The notes beneath the pieces were generated by a model that had not been told where the DNA came from, ran no database searches, and worked only from the letters and a program-made list of their open reading frames with translations. From NCBI GenBank assembly GCA_964607515.1, contig CAZSKU010000009.1, positions 1 through 64,000 of the forward strand: 64,000 nucleotides of DNA, in the 5' to 3' direction. Numbering within the stretch: the stretch's first letter is position 1; each line of letters opens with the position of its first letter. Source of the stretch: UBA6080 sp964607515. Its GTDB lineage: Bacteria > Fermentibacterota > Fermentibacteria > Fermentibacterales > JCC-6. Below, piece after piece: positions 1 through 8,337 of the stretch. The translations under genes were made by a program, and so were the position numbers.

Positions 1-2
1 TG

Positions 3-188
3 GAGAATGAAGCGGTCGGGGAAATCCAGCGCTACAGGCAAACCCGGCACCAGTCCATATACGACTACGCCGACTCCGTCCCGGAGGGCATGGCTGACTG
101 CGCCCTGAAGACTGCTGAAGACACTCTGAAAAGGTTCTTGGAATGGCGGAAATCGATCAAGCAGGCTGTCCGCAGCCGTTTTGAATAA
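3..188 (+). CDS. C-terminal fragment of an unidentified protein
   Basis: An open frame runs from the left window edge to a TAA and encodes the last 61 residues of a protein whose start lies outside the window. The piece is charged and looks helical (it contains TAEDTLKRFLEWRKS and ends in SRFE). I do not recognise a family. It is convergent with tag, with about 75 bp between them. It could be a chance open frame, although its composition looks protein-like. Confidence 0.45.
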   Translation, partial: ENEAVGEIQRYRQTRHQSIYDYADSVPEGMADCALKTAEDTLKRFLEWRKSIKQAVRSRFE

Positions 189-265
189 CGCAGGCTTTCG
201 ACAGGCCTAAGGGGATTCCCGCCCGCCGATTCAGTTCGATGCCGTCCGGAAGTTTCAACAGGTTT

Positions 266-871
266 TCACACTTGGAGTACCCGTGTTGATTCTGCAAGAA
301 TCTCCGCCCGGCGGAAGCAGTCAACGGTGTGGTCGTTCACCATACCCGTGGCCTGCATGTGGGCGTAGCAGATGGTGGAACCCACGAACCTGAACCCTCT
401 GGACTTCAGGTCTCTGCTCATCGCATCGGATTCCGGGCTTGTAGCCCTGTAGTCCGCGGGAGTGCGGATCTCGTTGGGGATGGGCCGGTGATTCACGAAG
501 CCCCAGATGTACCTGTCGAAACTCCCGAACTCCTCCCGCACCTTCAGGAAGGCCCGGGCGTTGGTCACCGCGGCAAGGAGCTTGGCCCGGTTCCGGATGA
601 TGCCCGGGTTCCGAAGGAGTTCTTCCATTCTGCTCTCGCCGTACCCGGCGATACTCTCAGGATCGAAACCGTCCATGGCTTCCCGGAAGTTCTCCCTCTT
701 CCGAAGGATGGTGTACCAGCTCAGTCCCGCCTGCATGCCCTCCAGAATCAGGAACTCGAACAGCATTCTGTCATCGTGAAGGGGTGTTCCCCACTCCCGG
801 TCGTGGTAGGCCACGTAGCCGGGCTTGCCGGGATCTACCCAGGGGCAGCGGATCAGTCCGTCGGGGTGCAT
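266..871 (-). CDS. tag: DNA-3-methyladenine glycosylase I (Tag)
   Basis: This is a cytoplasmic base-excision repair enzyme of the Tag family, which removes 3-methyladenine from alkylated DNA. The 201-residue product has the RCPW start, YHDREWG, the catalytic-region motif LEGMQAGLSW and the C-terminal NDHTVDC. Cys9, His23, His181 and Cys185 match the zinc-snap ligands known in E. coli Tag (C4, H17, H175, C179). I chose the ATG at 871 because GGAGAG lies about 6 bases upstream and the length then matches the family. A longer TTG-started version reaching 922 lacks a comparable ribosome site. It is divergent from the next gene. Confidence 0.95.
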   Translation of the reverse strand: MHPDGLIRCPWVDPGKPGYVAYHDREWGTPLHDDRMLFEFLILEGMQAGLSWYTILRKRENFREAMDGFDPESIAGYGESRMEELLRNPGIIRNRAKLLAAVTNARAFLKVREEFGSFDRYIWGFVNHRPIPNEIRTPADYRATSPESDAMSRDLKSRGFRFVGSTICYAHMQATGMVNDHTVDCFRRAEILAESTRVLQV

Positions 872-1142
872 GTCTTCTCTCCGTAAGCGAAGTGTTTCGT
901 GTTCGGAATCATCGTTCTTCAATAATACCCGGCGGGTGCTGATTCTGTTATCCCTGGCAGGCGCGGGTGGAATGCACTGTTTTTATGTGCTCCGGGCACC
1001 ATGGAAACGCTTCCCCTGGCCGGGCGCTTGCCAGTCGGAAGTGATGGGCGTATTATTTTTATTGTAGTTCTGTTCTGGCGTTTATGGGTCCGATGCGGTA
1101 ATGCGTTTTCCGGTGTTCTCAGCCAGCCTGGAGGGTATGATG

Positions 1143-1832
1143 ATGGCGAAATGCGTCTGGATTCTTCTGCCGGTGCTGATGCCGGGGCTCGCCCGGGCGT
1201 CCGGGGAGGTTTTCCTGGGGTCTCCCCACTACGACATCACGGTCATCCTGGAGTTCACCGACCAGCCCGACCCCTACCTGTCCCAGGGCTACATCGCCGG
1301 TTACCGGAGCGTCAGCCTCCTCTCCCACGTGAAGTTCGGGCCCTCTCTGAGCCCGGACTATCCGGCGATGTTCGCGGTGAGTGTGTACCCCTCGGGACAG
1401 GGAGGTGAAATGCCCGACATCCAGGTATCCGGCACCGGGGTCATCGAGCACTTCGAGCTCCAGCCGGCCTGGGAGTCGGACGATCCCATCGAGGCGGTGG
1501 TCGTTCACGGGCCCGAGGGATTCAGCCCCTATCTGAACGTGATCACCCCGGACATGGCTGCGGAGATTCAGGGTTCAACCGATGACGACATGCCCCTGGT
1601 TCCCCTGATTCCCACCCTCTGGCTGCTTTTCAGCGAGAACTTCTCGATTGCCGAACCGGAACTTCAGTGGGAATACCCCGGATTCGCGGGAAACGGGATC
1701 GCTTCTTCCGCTGTGGTCTTTTCGGTTCCCATCTCAAGGCTGGGCGAGGGAGAAAGCTTCGAGATCAGCATGCCCTACGAAAGCGAGACCGCCCGGGGTC
1801 TGTGGACGATCCGTTTCACCGCCCAGGACTGA
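1143..1832 (+). CDS. Secreted protein of unknown function
   Basis: The 229-residue product begins with a signal peptide (lysine, then a hydrophobic stretch rich in L, V and P, ending near LARA), so it is probably exported. The mature part is acidic, beta-rich and has no motif I recognise. Three ATG codons follow one another at 1137, 1140 and 1143. GGAGGG at 1130-1135 is correctly spaced only for 1143, which decides the start. The gene stands alone between tag and the antiporter. Confidence 0.7.
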   Translation: MAKCVWILLPVLMPGLARASGEVFLGSPHYDITVILEFTDQPDPYLSQGYIAGYRSVSLLSHVKFGPSLSPDYPAMFAVSVYPSGQGGEMPDIQVSGTGVIEHFELQPAWESDDPIEAVVVHGPEGFSPYLNVITPDMAAEIQGSTDDDMPLVPLIPTLWLLFSENFSIAEPELQWEYPGFAGNGIASSAVVFSVPISRLGEGESFEISMPYESETARGLWTIRFTAQD

Positions 1833-1957
1833 TGCCTTAGCGCGGGCCCGTTTTCTTTCCGACGGGTCAGGGCAGTCGGCATCTGCAGCGGACGGTGATC
1901 GTTCGCCCGGCTATAATCCGAGGTTTCTACGGGCTCCGGTGAACTGATGTATGTCTT

Positions 1958-1986
1958 TTGACAAGGCCCTCTGGGGGCTCTATCTT
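1958..1986 (+). promoter_or_regulatory. Sigma-70-type promoter for the EIIA-antiporter gene
   Basis: TTGACA (1958-1963), a 17-bp spacer and TATCTT (1981-1986) form a near-consensus housekeeping promoter. It lies about 85 bp upstream of the ATG at 2071 in an otherwise empty 238-bp gap. Confidence 0.7.
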
Positions 1987-2070
1987 CCCCGATCAACCGG
2001 GACGACCGCAGGTGTTGCGGACTGCAAGTGCCCTTGCTAGAAAGCTGTAGGAAAGCCTCCGGCGGTTGCC

Positions 2071-4017
2071 ATGAAGTTCGAAGACACCCTGAGAAAGAGC
2101 TTCGTCATGCTGGATCCCGAGGTCAGGACCGCCCGGGAGCTGTTCCGGTCGTTCGCCGCGCTTCTCCGGGAAAAGGGAGTCATCGAGGACGAGGCGGGCT
2201 TCGTCTCGGAACTCGAGGCCAGCGAAGCCCGGGGCTCGACGGGAATCGGACAGGGCATCGCCCTGCCCCATCTGATGATGGACGAACTGGACAGGAGCCA
2301 CATCCTGATTGCCAGGGTCAGGGAGGGAATCCCCTTCAACTCCCTGGACGGCCAGCCGGCGAAACTCATCATTCTGCTTCTGTCGGCGAAGAAGAAGCGG
2401 GCGGAGTACCTGAAGAACCTGGCCCGGGTTGCCCGGGTCCTGCAGCGGGAACACGTCATAGACAGGCTGCTGGAGACGCCCGATCCGGTGTCTGTAGTCT
2501 CGATCATCTGCTCCAAGCACAAACCCACCTACCTCAGAAGCCATTCCCGGATCCTCTATTACTTCGGCACGGTGGTGGCCGTATTTCTGCTGTTCGCCCT
2601 GATAATGCCCAGGGTATCGGTGCCCGAAGGGGACGCCGCGGCCGCCGAGGCGGGATACCTCAAGTACAACGAACCGGAGTGGGTGCAGAAGCAGGTGGTC
2701 GCCGCCGGAATCTTTCTGGCCACGGTGATTGGAACCCTGCTGTTCTGGAGGCACCGGGTGGCCATCGCGGCGTTCGGCCTGGGAATCCTTCTGCTGTCCG
2801 GCACCATGGACCTGGAGATGGCGATCCAGTTCATGAACATACCCACCATTCTCTTTCTCATCTCGATGATGGTGGTGATCTCCTACATGGAGTCCCTCGG
2901 ATTCTTCGAGTACATCGTCTCCTGGATAGTCAACAGAACCGGCCCTCATCCTCGGAGGATTTTCCTGACCCTGATGCTCTCGGCTGGGGTTCTGGGAGGT
3001 CTGGTCAACGAGGTGACCGCCATCTTCATAGCGGTGGCGATAGGGATCAGCATTAGCAACCAGTTGAACCTTAACCCCTTCCCCTTCGTGATCGGGCTGG
3101 TTTTCGCCACGAACACCGCCTCGGCGCTCACCATGATCGGCAATCCCATCGGCATCTACATCGCCTTCGCCGGGGGGCTCACCTTCGCCGACTTCCTGCG
3201 GTGGGCGACGCCCATATCGCTGGTGATAGTGCTGCTGATAACCGGGGTGCTCCTGGTCCTGTTCAGAAAGCAGATTCCCGCCCGGGCGAAGGCCAGACCG
3301 GTGGGACCGATGACCGCCGAACCGGAGGTGAACCCCGGCAGAATGAAAATCAGCGGTATCCTTTTCGTTCTGCTGATCTGCCTGATCGGCTTCTCCCACG
3401 AGATAGACGAAGCCCTCGGGCTGCTGCCGAACACGAGCATCGTGGCCATTCCCATAACCATGGCGGGGATCGTCATCTTCATGGACAGGGACAAGGGGAA
3501 GATGCTTATCCAGGATGGCGTGGACTGGTGGACCATCCTCTTCTTCATGTTCCTCTTCGCGAAGGCGGCGTGTCTGGAGTACACCGGCGTCACGCCGAAG
3601 ATCGCCTACCAGGTGCTCTCCATCTCCAACGAGGCTCAGGCAGGCCTGCCTGGCGTCGCCTACAGCGTGACCATAGTGTCGCTGACGGTGATAACCGTCT
3701 TCACCGCCCTGGCATCAGGATTCGCCGACAACCTGCCCATAATCGCCGCGCTGGTTCCCGTCATCAGAACCATGGAGGTCGCCGGACTTCCCCATTCCTC
3801 CATACTGTGGTGGGGGCTGCTCTTCGGCGGCTGCCTCGGGGGCAACCTCACCCTGATCGGTTCCTCCGCAAACATGGTGGCCCTCTCCATCTACGAGAAA
3901 TCGGAGGGCAAGGTGATCGGCTTCGTCACCTGGATCAAGTACGGTTTCCCCGTGGTTGTCATCTCCCTTCTGGTGGCGCTTCTGCTGCTGGTGCTCCAGA
4001 TCGGTTCCTCTCCGTAG
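2071..4017 (+). CDS. EIIA(Ntr/Fru)-like domain fused to a NhaD/ArsB-type sodium:proton antiporter
   Basis: A 648-residue fusion. Residues 1-150 form a phosphotransferase EIIA domain of the PtsN/fructose type, with the phospho-acceptor motif GIALPH at His67. The rest, from about residue 165, is a permease of the ion-transporter (NhaD/ArsB/SLC13) superfamily with roughly 11-12 membrane helices and the conserved stretch NEVTAIFIAVAIG followed later by GNLTLIGSSANMVA. The family exchanges Na+ for H+ or moves anions at the inner membrane. The EIIA domain suggests regulation by phosphorylation or by a Ntr-type PTS, but no EI or HPr gene is in the window. The gene is monocistronic, with its own promoter. 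Confidence 0.88.
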   Translation: MKFEDTLRKSFVMLDPEVRTARELFRSFAALLREKGVIEDEAGFVSELEASEARGSTGIGQGIALPHLMMDELDRSHILIARVREGIPFNSLDGQPAKLIILLLSAKKKRAEYLKNLARVARVLQREHVIDRLLETPDPVSVVSIICSKHKPTYLRSHSRILYYFGTVVAVFLLFALIMPRVSVPEGDAAAAEAGYLKYNEPEWVQKQVVAAGIFLATVIGTLLFWRHRVAIAAFGLGILLLSGTMDLEMAIQFMNIPTILFLISMMVVISYMESLGFFEYIVSWIVNRTGPHPRRIFLTLMLSAGVLGGLVNEVTAIFIAVAIGISISNQLNLNPFPFVIGLVFATNTASALTMIGNPIGIYIAFAGGLTFADFLRWATPISLVIVLLITGVLLVLFRKQIPARAKARPVGPMTAEPEVNPGRMKISGILFVLLICLIGFSHEIDEALGLLPNTSIVAIPITMAGIVIFMDRDKGKMLIQDGVDWWTILFFMFLFAKAACLEYTGVTPKIAYQVLSISNEAQAGLPGVAYSVTIVSLTVITVFTALASGFADNLPIIAALVPVIRTMEVAGLPHSSILWWGLLFGGCLGGNLTLIGSSANMVALSIYEKSEGKVIGFVTWIKYGFPVVVISLLVALLLLVLQIGSSP

Positions 4018-4086
4018 GCTGTACCGCGAACCGCCCGGACTTCCGCTCGGAAACGGGCTGGGGCGGCGTTCGAACCCGTGTCGTTG

Positions 4087-4392
4087 TCAGGACAACCTGA
4101 TGCCGTTCTGATGCTTCAGGAACTCGTCGAATGCTCCTTCGCTGTTCAGTTTCCACTGGCAATCCCAGAACGGGGTCATGTAACGGCCGAGGGTGTCGAG
4201 CCAGTCCTTCTGCTCCGGTCTGCAGGGAATGCAGACATCCGGTCCCCGGTGGTCGCCGGGGATGTGAAGAACCGGAGGGCTTTCCCTTCCGTCGAAAGCG
4301 AACTCGTACTCCCGGGGTTCTCCGCCGAGATTCAACACCGCCCTGATCAGTTCCAGAATAATCCTCCCGCGCCGACTGCTTCCGGTTGACAA
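4087..4392 (-). CDS. Small hypothetical protein with a CxxC pair
   Basis: This 101-residue frame lies on the minus strand, convergent with the antiporter and about 70 bp past its stop. It is hydrophilic, has one CIPC motif in the middle and a tryptophan-rich second half (YMTPFWDCQW). I do not recognise it. Its codon use looks like its neighbours and no competing frame is better, so I call it a probable gene of unknown role. Confidence 0.55.
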   Translation of the reverse strand: MSTGSSRRGRIILELIRAVLNLGGEPREYEFAFDGRESPPVLHIPGDHRGPDVCIPCRPEQKDWLDTLGRYMTPFWDCQWKLNSEGAFDEFLKHQNGIRLS

Positions 4393-4598
4393 TAAGCCCG
4401 TTCATGGCCGTTTCGCAACAGACGGATATCCAGGAATCCGACGGCCGTCCGGCAGATCCCGGGGTCTTCAGGGTGTCTCCTTCACTGTCGTATTTTTCCG
4501 CCTTTACGCACCTTCGGGCATGCTTTATTTTCGTGCGTTGATGTGCCTTCCGAGTCCGTCCCGTGGCGGCTTTTCACGGCAGTTGCGGAAAGGATGTG

Positions 4599-5753
4599 AT
4601 GGGCGGGGAGAACCAGGCTCCCAAACATCCCGGTTCCCCGGACGAGGCTGGGAACCCGCTTCGGACGCACTGGCGCAGGAACGCTCTCGTTATCGGTCTG
4701 ACTCTGGTCTTCATGGCGATAAGCGCCCTGTTCCATTTCCGGCTTGGAATCACCGTAGCCTACTCCCACTTCGCATATGTGCCGATTTTCCTGTCCAGCG
4801 TATGGTGGGGCAGAAAGGCTGTTGTCGTTCCGATATTCCTGGGGGTCTGGATTATCGCCCTGGAACTCCTCGACAGCAGCGCCCTGCCGATATGGCCCGG
4901 GGTGGCCAGGGTGGGGATGTTCCTGGCGGTGGGTCTGCTTGTGGGGGAGTTGAACTACCGCAGACGGATCGCACAGGAGGAGCTTCACGACGCCAACGTC
5001 AAGCTCCGCCGGCTGTCAAAGCTGCACAGGGATTTCCTGCACATTGCGATTCATGACCTCAGGTCCCCGGTGGGCGCCGCATCGGCTCTTCTGACAGGCC
5101 TTTCCACCCTGGCGGGGGACAGGATGGCGCCCCGGGAGAAGCACCTGCTGGTCAGGGCCCAGGCCAGGATGCAGGAGGTCACCTCCTTCCTGCGGGACTT
5201 CCAGCTCCTCTCCTCCTTCGACTCCTCCCAGTTGCGCAATCAGGCCGTGAGGGTGGATGTGGGCCGGCTTGTGCGCCAGGTGGCCGAGGAGAACCAGGGG
5301 CTGATATCGGGCAACCGGCACACGGCGGTGCTGAAGGTGGCCGATTCCCTGCCGGAGATCGCCGCTATACCGATCCTGGTGAAGGAGGTCATCGCCAACT
5401 ACCTTACCAACGCCATAAAGTACACCCCGCAGGGGGGGCGGATCGTCCTTCGCGCGGTGAGTCTGGGAGACAGGGTAAGGGTGGACGTGGAGGACAACGG
5501 CATAGGAATTGCCCCGGAGGATCAGGAGAAACTCTTCCAGGAGTTCTCGAGGGTCCGCAGGGAGCCCCGGGAGGGGGAGATCAAGGTTCCCGGTATCGGG
5601 CTCGGGCTTTCAATCGCCAAAAGGATCGTGGAGTTGCACGGAGGAAGGGTTTTCCTGGACAGCGAACCGGACCGGGGCAGTATTTTTTCCTTCGAGATAC
5701 CCGCCTGTGAACCGGGGGACGACCCGGTCACCCTGCCCGAGATCAGGATGTGA
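4599..5753 (+). CDS. Membrane sensor histidine kinase (orphan)
   Basis: A 384-residue inner-membrane kinase. Residues about 25-120 hold four hydrophobic segments with hardly any periplasmic loop, so the signal is probably sensed within the membrane. A short coiled coil precedes the H-box HDLRSP (His152). The ATPase domain has the N-box NYLTNAIKY, G1 DNGIGIA and G2 GIGLGLSIAK. The start at 4599 is preceded by GGAAAGG at 5-base spacing; an upstream ATG at 4563 lacks one. No response regulator lies beside it, so its partner must be elsewhere. Confidence 0.9.
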   Translation: MGGENQAPKHPGSPDEAGNPLRTHWRRNALVIGLTLVFMAISALFHFRLGITVAYSHFAYVPIFLSSVWWGRKAVVVPIFLGVWIIALELLDSSALPIWPGVARVGMFLAVGLLVGELNYRRRIAQEELHDANVKLRRLSKLHRDFLHIAIHDLRSPVGAASALLTGLSTLAGDRMAPREKHLLVRAQARMQEVTSFLRDFQLLSSFDSSQLRNQAVRVDVGRLVRQVAEENQGLISGNRHTAVLKVADSLPEIAAIPILVKEVIANYLTNAIKYTPQGGRIVLRAVSLGDRVRVDVEDNGIGIAPEDQEKLFQEFSRVRREPREGEIKVPGIGLGLSIAKRIVELHGGRVFLDSEPDRGSIFSFEIPACEPGDDPVTLPEIRM

Positions 5754-5760
5754 TCCGGCG

Positions 5761-6012
5761 CTACCCGCCGCACTCCTCGCGCCCGAAGCTTTGAATGCGC
5801 CTGAGGTAGCCCGCCACTTCCTCCGCCTCAGCCTGGTTCAACCGGTTGAGGGCGAAACCGGCATGGACTATCACGTATTCACCGGGAACCGCATCGGGAA
5901 CCCCCGCCAGACAGACCTCTCGGACGGCGCCACCGAAACTGACCCTGGCCCTGCGGGTCAGGGGCTCTTCCCCCCAGACTTCAAGAACCTCTCCCGGAAC
6001 ACCAAGGCACAT
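5761..6012 (-). CDS. hypC: Hydrogenase maturation chaperone HypC/HupF
   Basis: An 83-residue HypC-family protein with the diagnostic N-terminal MCLGVPG. The Cys2 of this family binds the Fe(CN)2CO precursor together with HypD and delivers it to the hydrogenase large subunit. The last third is helical (LNQAEAEEVAGYL). It is the final gene of the hydrogenase chain, about 50 bp after the maturation protease gene. The other hyp genes (A, B, D, E, F) are not in this window and must be elsewhere. Confidence 0.95.
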   Translation of the reverse strand: MCLGVPGEVLEVWGEEPLTRRARVSFGGAVREVCLAGVPDAVPGEYVIVHAGFALNRLNQAEAEEVAGYLRRIQSFGREECGG

Positions 6013-6063
6013 GTTCTCTCCGTTCAGGCTGAACCGGATTATACCATCGAACGGACCCCGGGC

Positions 6064-6534
6064 CTAAGACAGGGTTTCCCTGAAAACGGCCTCCAGCTCC
6101 TTCAGGCACGACTCCACTTCCGGTGAAATACCTTCTCCGAAAGCAGTGGAGGCGGGCTGGACCGCCAGCATTACTACCTTCGCGCCGCAGATCTCCTCCA
6201 GCCGTCGCATGAACAGGGCGGGAGACATTGTGTGGGTGGAGAAGCCTCCCACCTGGTCGATCTCGCGGGATTCCAGAAGGGCGGCCTCCCCGGGCTCCTT
6301 CCCGATGCAGGCCGCGTCAGCCACCAGAACAAGTTTCGGACTGAGCCTGGCTATGGCACCGAGATGGTTCTCCGGAGTGGTCCCCGCATCCACCGTCCGC
6401 AGGGGAATGCCCCCGAGCCTGGAGACCAGTTCCGGCCCGAATCCGTCGTCACCCCTTAATGGATTGCCTATCCCCAGGATCAGGGGCGAGTCCCTTAGGC
6501 GCTCCCGTAACTTCTCTGCCAGCTCAGTCGTTAT
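6064..6534 (-). CDS. Hydrogenase maturation protease (HycI/HyaD family)
   Basis: This nickel-dependent endopeptidase would trim the C-terminus of the hydrogenase large subunit. The sequence reads LILGIGNPLRGDDGFGPELV, then VADAA and, near the middle, HTMSPALF, which match the nickel-binding regions of the family. The conserved N-terminus lies upstream of the first in-frame GTG (6393), so that GTG cannot be the true start. Between the in-frame stop at 6559-6561 and the first motif there is no ATG, GTG or TTG; ATA (6534) or CTG (6522) is the best remaining choice, and I give the ATA end. Translation may be coupled to the upstream ferredoxin gene, whose stop overlaps it. Confidence 0.8.
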   Translation of the reverse strand: MTTELAEKLRERLRDSPLILGIGNPLRGDDGFGPELVSRLGGIPLRTVDAGTTPENHLGAIARLSPKLVLVADAACIGKEPGEAALLESREIDQVGGFSTHTMSPALFMRRLEEICGAKVVMLAVQPASTAFGEGISPEVESCLKELEAVFRETLS

Positions 6535-7135
6535 AACGGGTTGTCTCCCGTCGGCACTTCACGCACAGGATCTTCACCCTGTCCGAGCGGCCCCGGTCTC
6601 TGAGAATCGGGGCGATGTTGTCATCGGCCGCGCCCAGCTCCTTCAGACGGGCCAGGTAGACCGTGGGGTTGGAGAACGCCATCTCCTCCAGCCTGTCGGC
6701 AAGCCAGGCCAGGTGTGGTTTCGTGGCTATGACCGCGCCGCAGACCTCGCAGAGCTGCAGATCCATTTCTATGCTCTCGCTGGATTTCTTCCTGTCGAAG
6801 TAGGAAAGCTCCCATTCGTTCCCCAGCACGATGCCCTGGTGGTCCGCGATGCACGCGGCCTGGCACTGGCTGCAGAAGATGCAGGTATCGGTGTAGTGGA
6901 TCATCCTGCGCCTGGCGCTTTCGGGGGGCTCGGTGATGTCCTGGTGGGCTATGGCCCCGGCGGGACACGCCTCCTCGCAGGAAAGACACCCCAGGCACCT
7001 GTCCGGGTTGAACACCGGCTGTCCCCGGAAGTTTTCATGGGGCACGTGGGGCTTCTTCGGGAAGTCCGAGGTGTAGGGCTTCGTGAACAGGGCTTTTATC
7101 GCTTCACCGAGCTCCCGAAGCTTGGGATATCTCAC
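6524..7135 (-). CDS. Two-cluster ferredoxin-like hydrogenase subunit (NuoI/MbhN type)
   Basis: A 203-residue iron-sulfur protein that probably brings electrons to the hydrogenase small subunit on the cytoplasmic face. It has two 4Fe-4S motifs (CLGCLSCEEACP and CIFCSQCQAAC). A C-terminal part has two more cysteine pairs (CEVC and CVKC), which could hold zinc or a further cluster. The GTG start at 7135 overlaps the stop of the antiporter G subunit (GTGA). An in-frame extension upstream is an artefact of reading into that gene. Confidence 0.88.
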   Translation of the reverse strand: MRYPKLRELGEAIKALFTKPYTSDFPKKPHVPHENFRGQPVFNPDRCLGCLSCEEACPAGAIAHQDITEPPESARRRMIHYTDTCIFCSQCQAACIADHQGIVLGNEWELSYFDRKKSSESIEMDLQLCEVCGAVIATKPHLAWLADRLEEMAFSNPTVYLARLKELGAADDNIAPILRDRGRSDRVKILCVKCRRETTRYND

Positions 7136-7470
7136 TGCCGCGCCTCCTTGTCCCGCTCTTCCAGGGCGTCGCAGAAGCTGTCCTTCCAGAGCTTGATACC
7201 GGCCTTGTGGGCGCCCCGTGAGATGGCGTGAGCGGATACCGGGGAGGTCAGCAGCAGGAAGAAAACCGCCAGCAGGGCCTTGAACCCGGTGGAGTCGAAA
7301 CCCGTGATGAACAGGGTTCCCACAAGGATGCTGCAGGTCCCCAGGGTGACGCACTTGGTGGAGGCCTGGAGTCTGTTGTAGACATCGGGAAGCCGTATCA
7401 GCCCGAGACACCCCAGAACATCGAAGGCAAGACCTGCCGTTATCAGAGCCAGACCGATCGCGTCAGTCAT
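7132..7470 (-). CDS. mnhG: Mrp/Mnh-type antiporter subunit G
   Basis: A 112-residue membrane protein of the MrpG/MnhG family with three hydrophobic segments and the typical LGCLGLIRLPDVYNRLQASTK region. In Mrp complexes and in Mbh hydrogenase (MbhC) it is a small structural subunit of the sodium-translocating part. It overlaps both neighbours by a few bases. Confidence 0.93.
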   Translation of the reverse strand: MTDAIGLALITAGLAFDVLGCLGLIRLPDVYNRLQASTKCVTLGTCSILVGTLFITGFDSTGFKALLAVFFLLLTSPVSAHAISRGAHKAGIKLWKDSFCDALEERDKEARQ

Positions 7471-7831
7471 CGAAGGATCTCCCCTCCATGAACTTGGCCA
7501 GGGCGAGGGTGCCTATGAAGCTCTGCAGGCCCCAGGCAATGCCGATGTCCAGATACCACGACCGGTCGGTGGCCAGGGCGAGTACCGCGCACAAGCCCAC
7601 CACCAGGATGCCCAGGATGTCCACTCCCACTATCCTGTCGGCGGGGGTGGGACCCTTCAGAATCCGCAGCAGGACCATGAGCGCGCTTAGGATCAGAATG
7701 TATAGGATCCTGGAGAAGAATCCGGAGTGTTCCCCGGAGGGGAGAAACGGCCCTTCACCGGCTCGTACGAGCACCAGGGCCAGTACACCCAGCAGCACCA
7801 GAGCGCCCAGCAACCATCTCAGCGTTTTCAT
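7463..7831 (-). CDS. mnhF: Mrp/Mnh-type antiporter subunit F
   Basis: A 122-residue membrane protein of the MrpF/MnhF (MbhB) family. The core motif is LLRILKGPTPADRIVGVD, followed by two more helices. It is somewhat longer than the usual 85-95 residues because of an extra N-terminal helix and linker (about residues 1-35). It overlaps subunit G by 8 bp and subunit E by 4 bp. Confidence 0.92.
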   Translation of the reverse strand: MKTLRWLLGALVLLGVLALVLVRAGEGPFLPSGEHSGFFSRILYILILSALMVLLRILKGPTPADRIVGVDILGILVVGLCAVLALATDRSWYLDIGIAWGLQSFIGTLALAKFMEGRSFDD

Positions 7832-8337
7832 GACGAGCCCTCTTCGAATATCTTCATGAGAATGGGTTCGAACCTGCCGCCGATTCCCCGGGTGGCCGAT
7901 TCAACGTCCCTCCCCTTCACGCTGATCCAGTGCACGTAGAGAAGCCCTTTCTCCCGGTCCACCTCCACGGTGAGGGTGCCCGGGGTGAGGGTGATGGAGT
8001 TGGCCAGGAAGGTGAGGCCCGTGTCTGACCTGAGGCCGGTCTTCATCACGACAATGCCCGGTTTTATGGGCAGGGCGGGATGAAGCACCCTGTAGGCCAC
8101 GTCGAAGTTGGCTTTCACAAGCTCCCATGTGAAGACGGGGACGTAATGGAAGACGAACCTGAGGATTCTTCCCGGATGGGCGAACATATGGGGCCTGGTG
8201 ATGAACATCCCCCCCATCACCCCGGCGGTGAGCAGGGATACCGCAGCGCCGGCGGCGAGCTGCCAGGGACCCGGAGGCCAGGAGAGCAGGCACCACACTG
8301 CAAAGGCCGCCAGGAACATCAGAACACGGCTTTTCAC
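7828..8337 (-). CDS. mnhE: Mrp/Mnh-type antiporter subunit E
   Basis: A 169-residue MrpE/MnhE (MbhA) family protein. It has two N-terminal membrane helices and a cytoplasmic domain with the hallmark NSITLTPGTLTV. It belongs to the sodium-module end of the complex and overlaps the D subunit by 4 bp (ATGA). Confidence 0.93.
   Translation of the reverse strand: MKSRVLMFLAAFAVWCLLSWPPGPWQLAAGAAVSLLTAGVMGGMFITRPHMFAHPGRILRFVFHYVPVFTWELVKANFDVAYRVLHPALPIKPGIVVMKTGLRSDTGLTFLANSITLTPGTLTVEVDREKGLLYVHWISVKGRDVESATRGIGGRFEPILMKIFEEGSS

Noticed and set aside
1993..3399. A 468-residue minus-strand frame
   Set aside because: It is antisense to the EIIA-antiporter fusion; the His/Gly/Gln-rich product resembles no protein.
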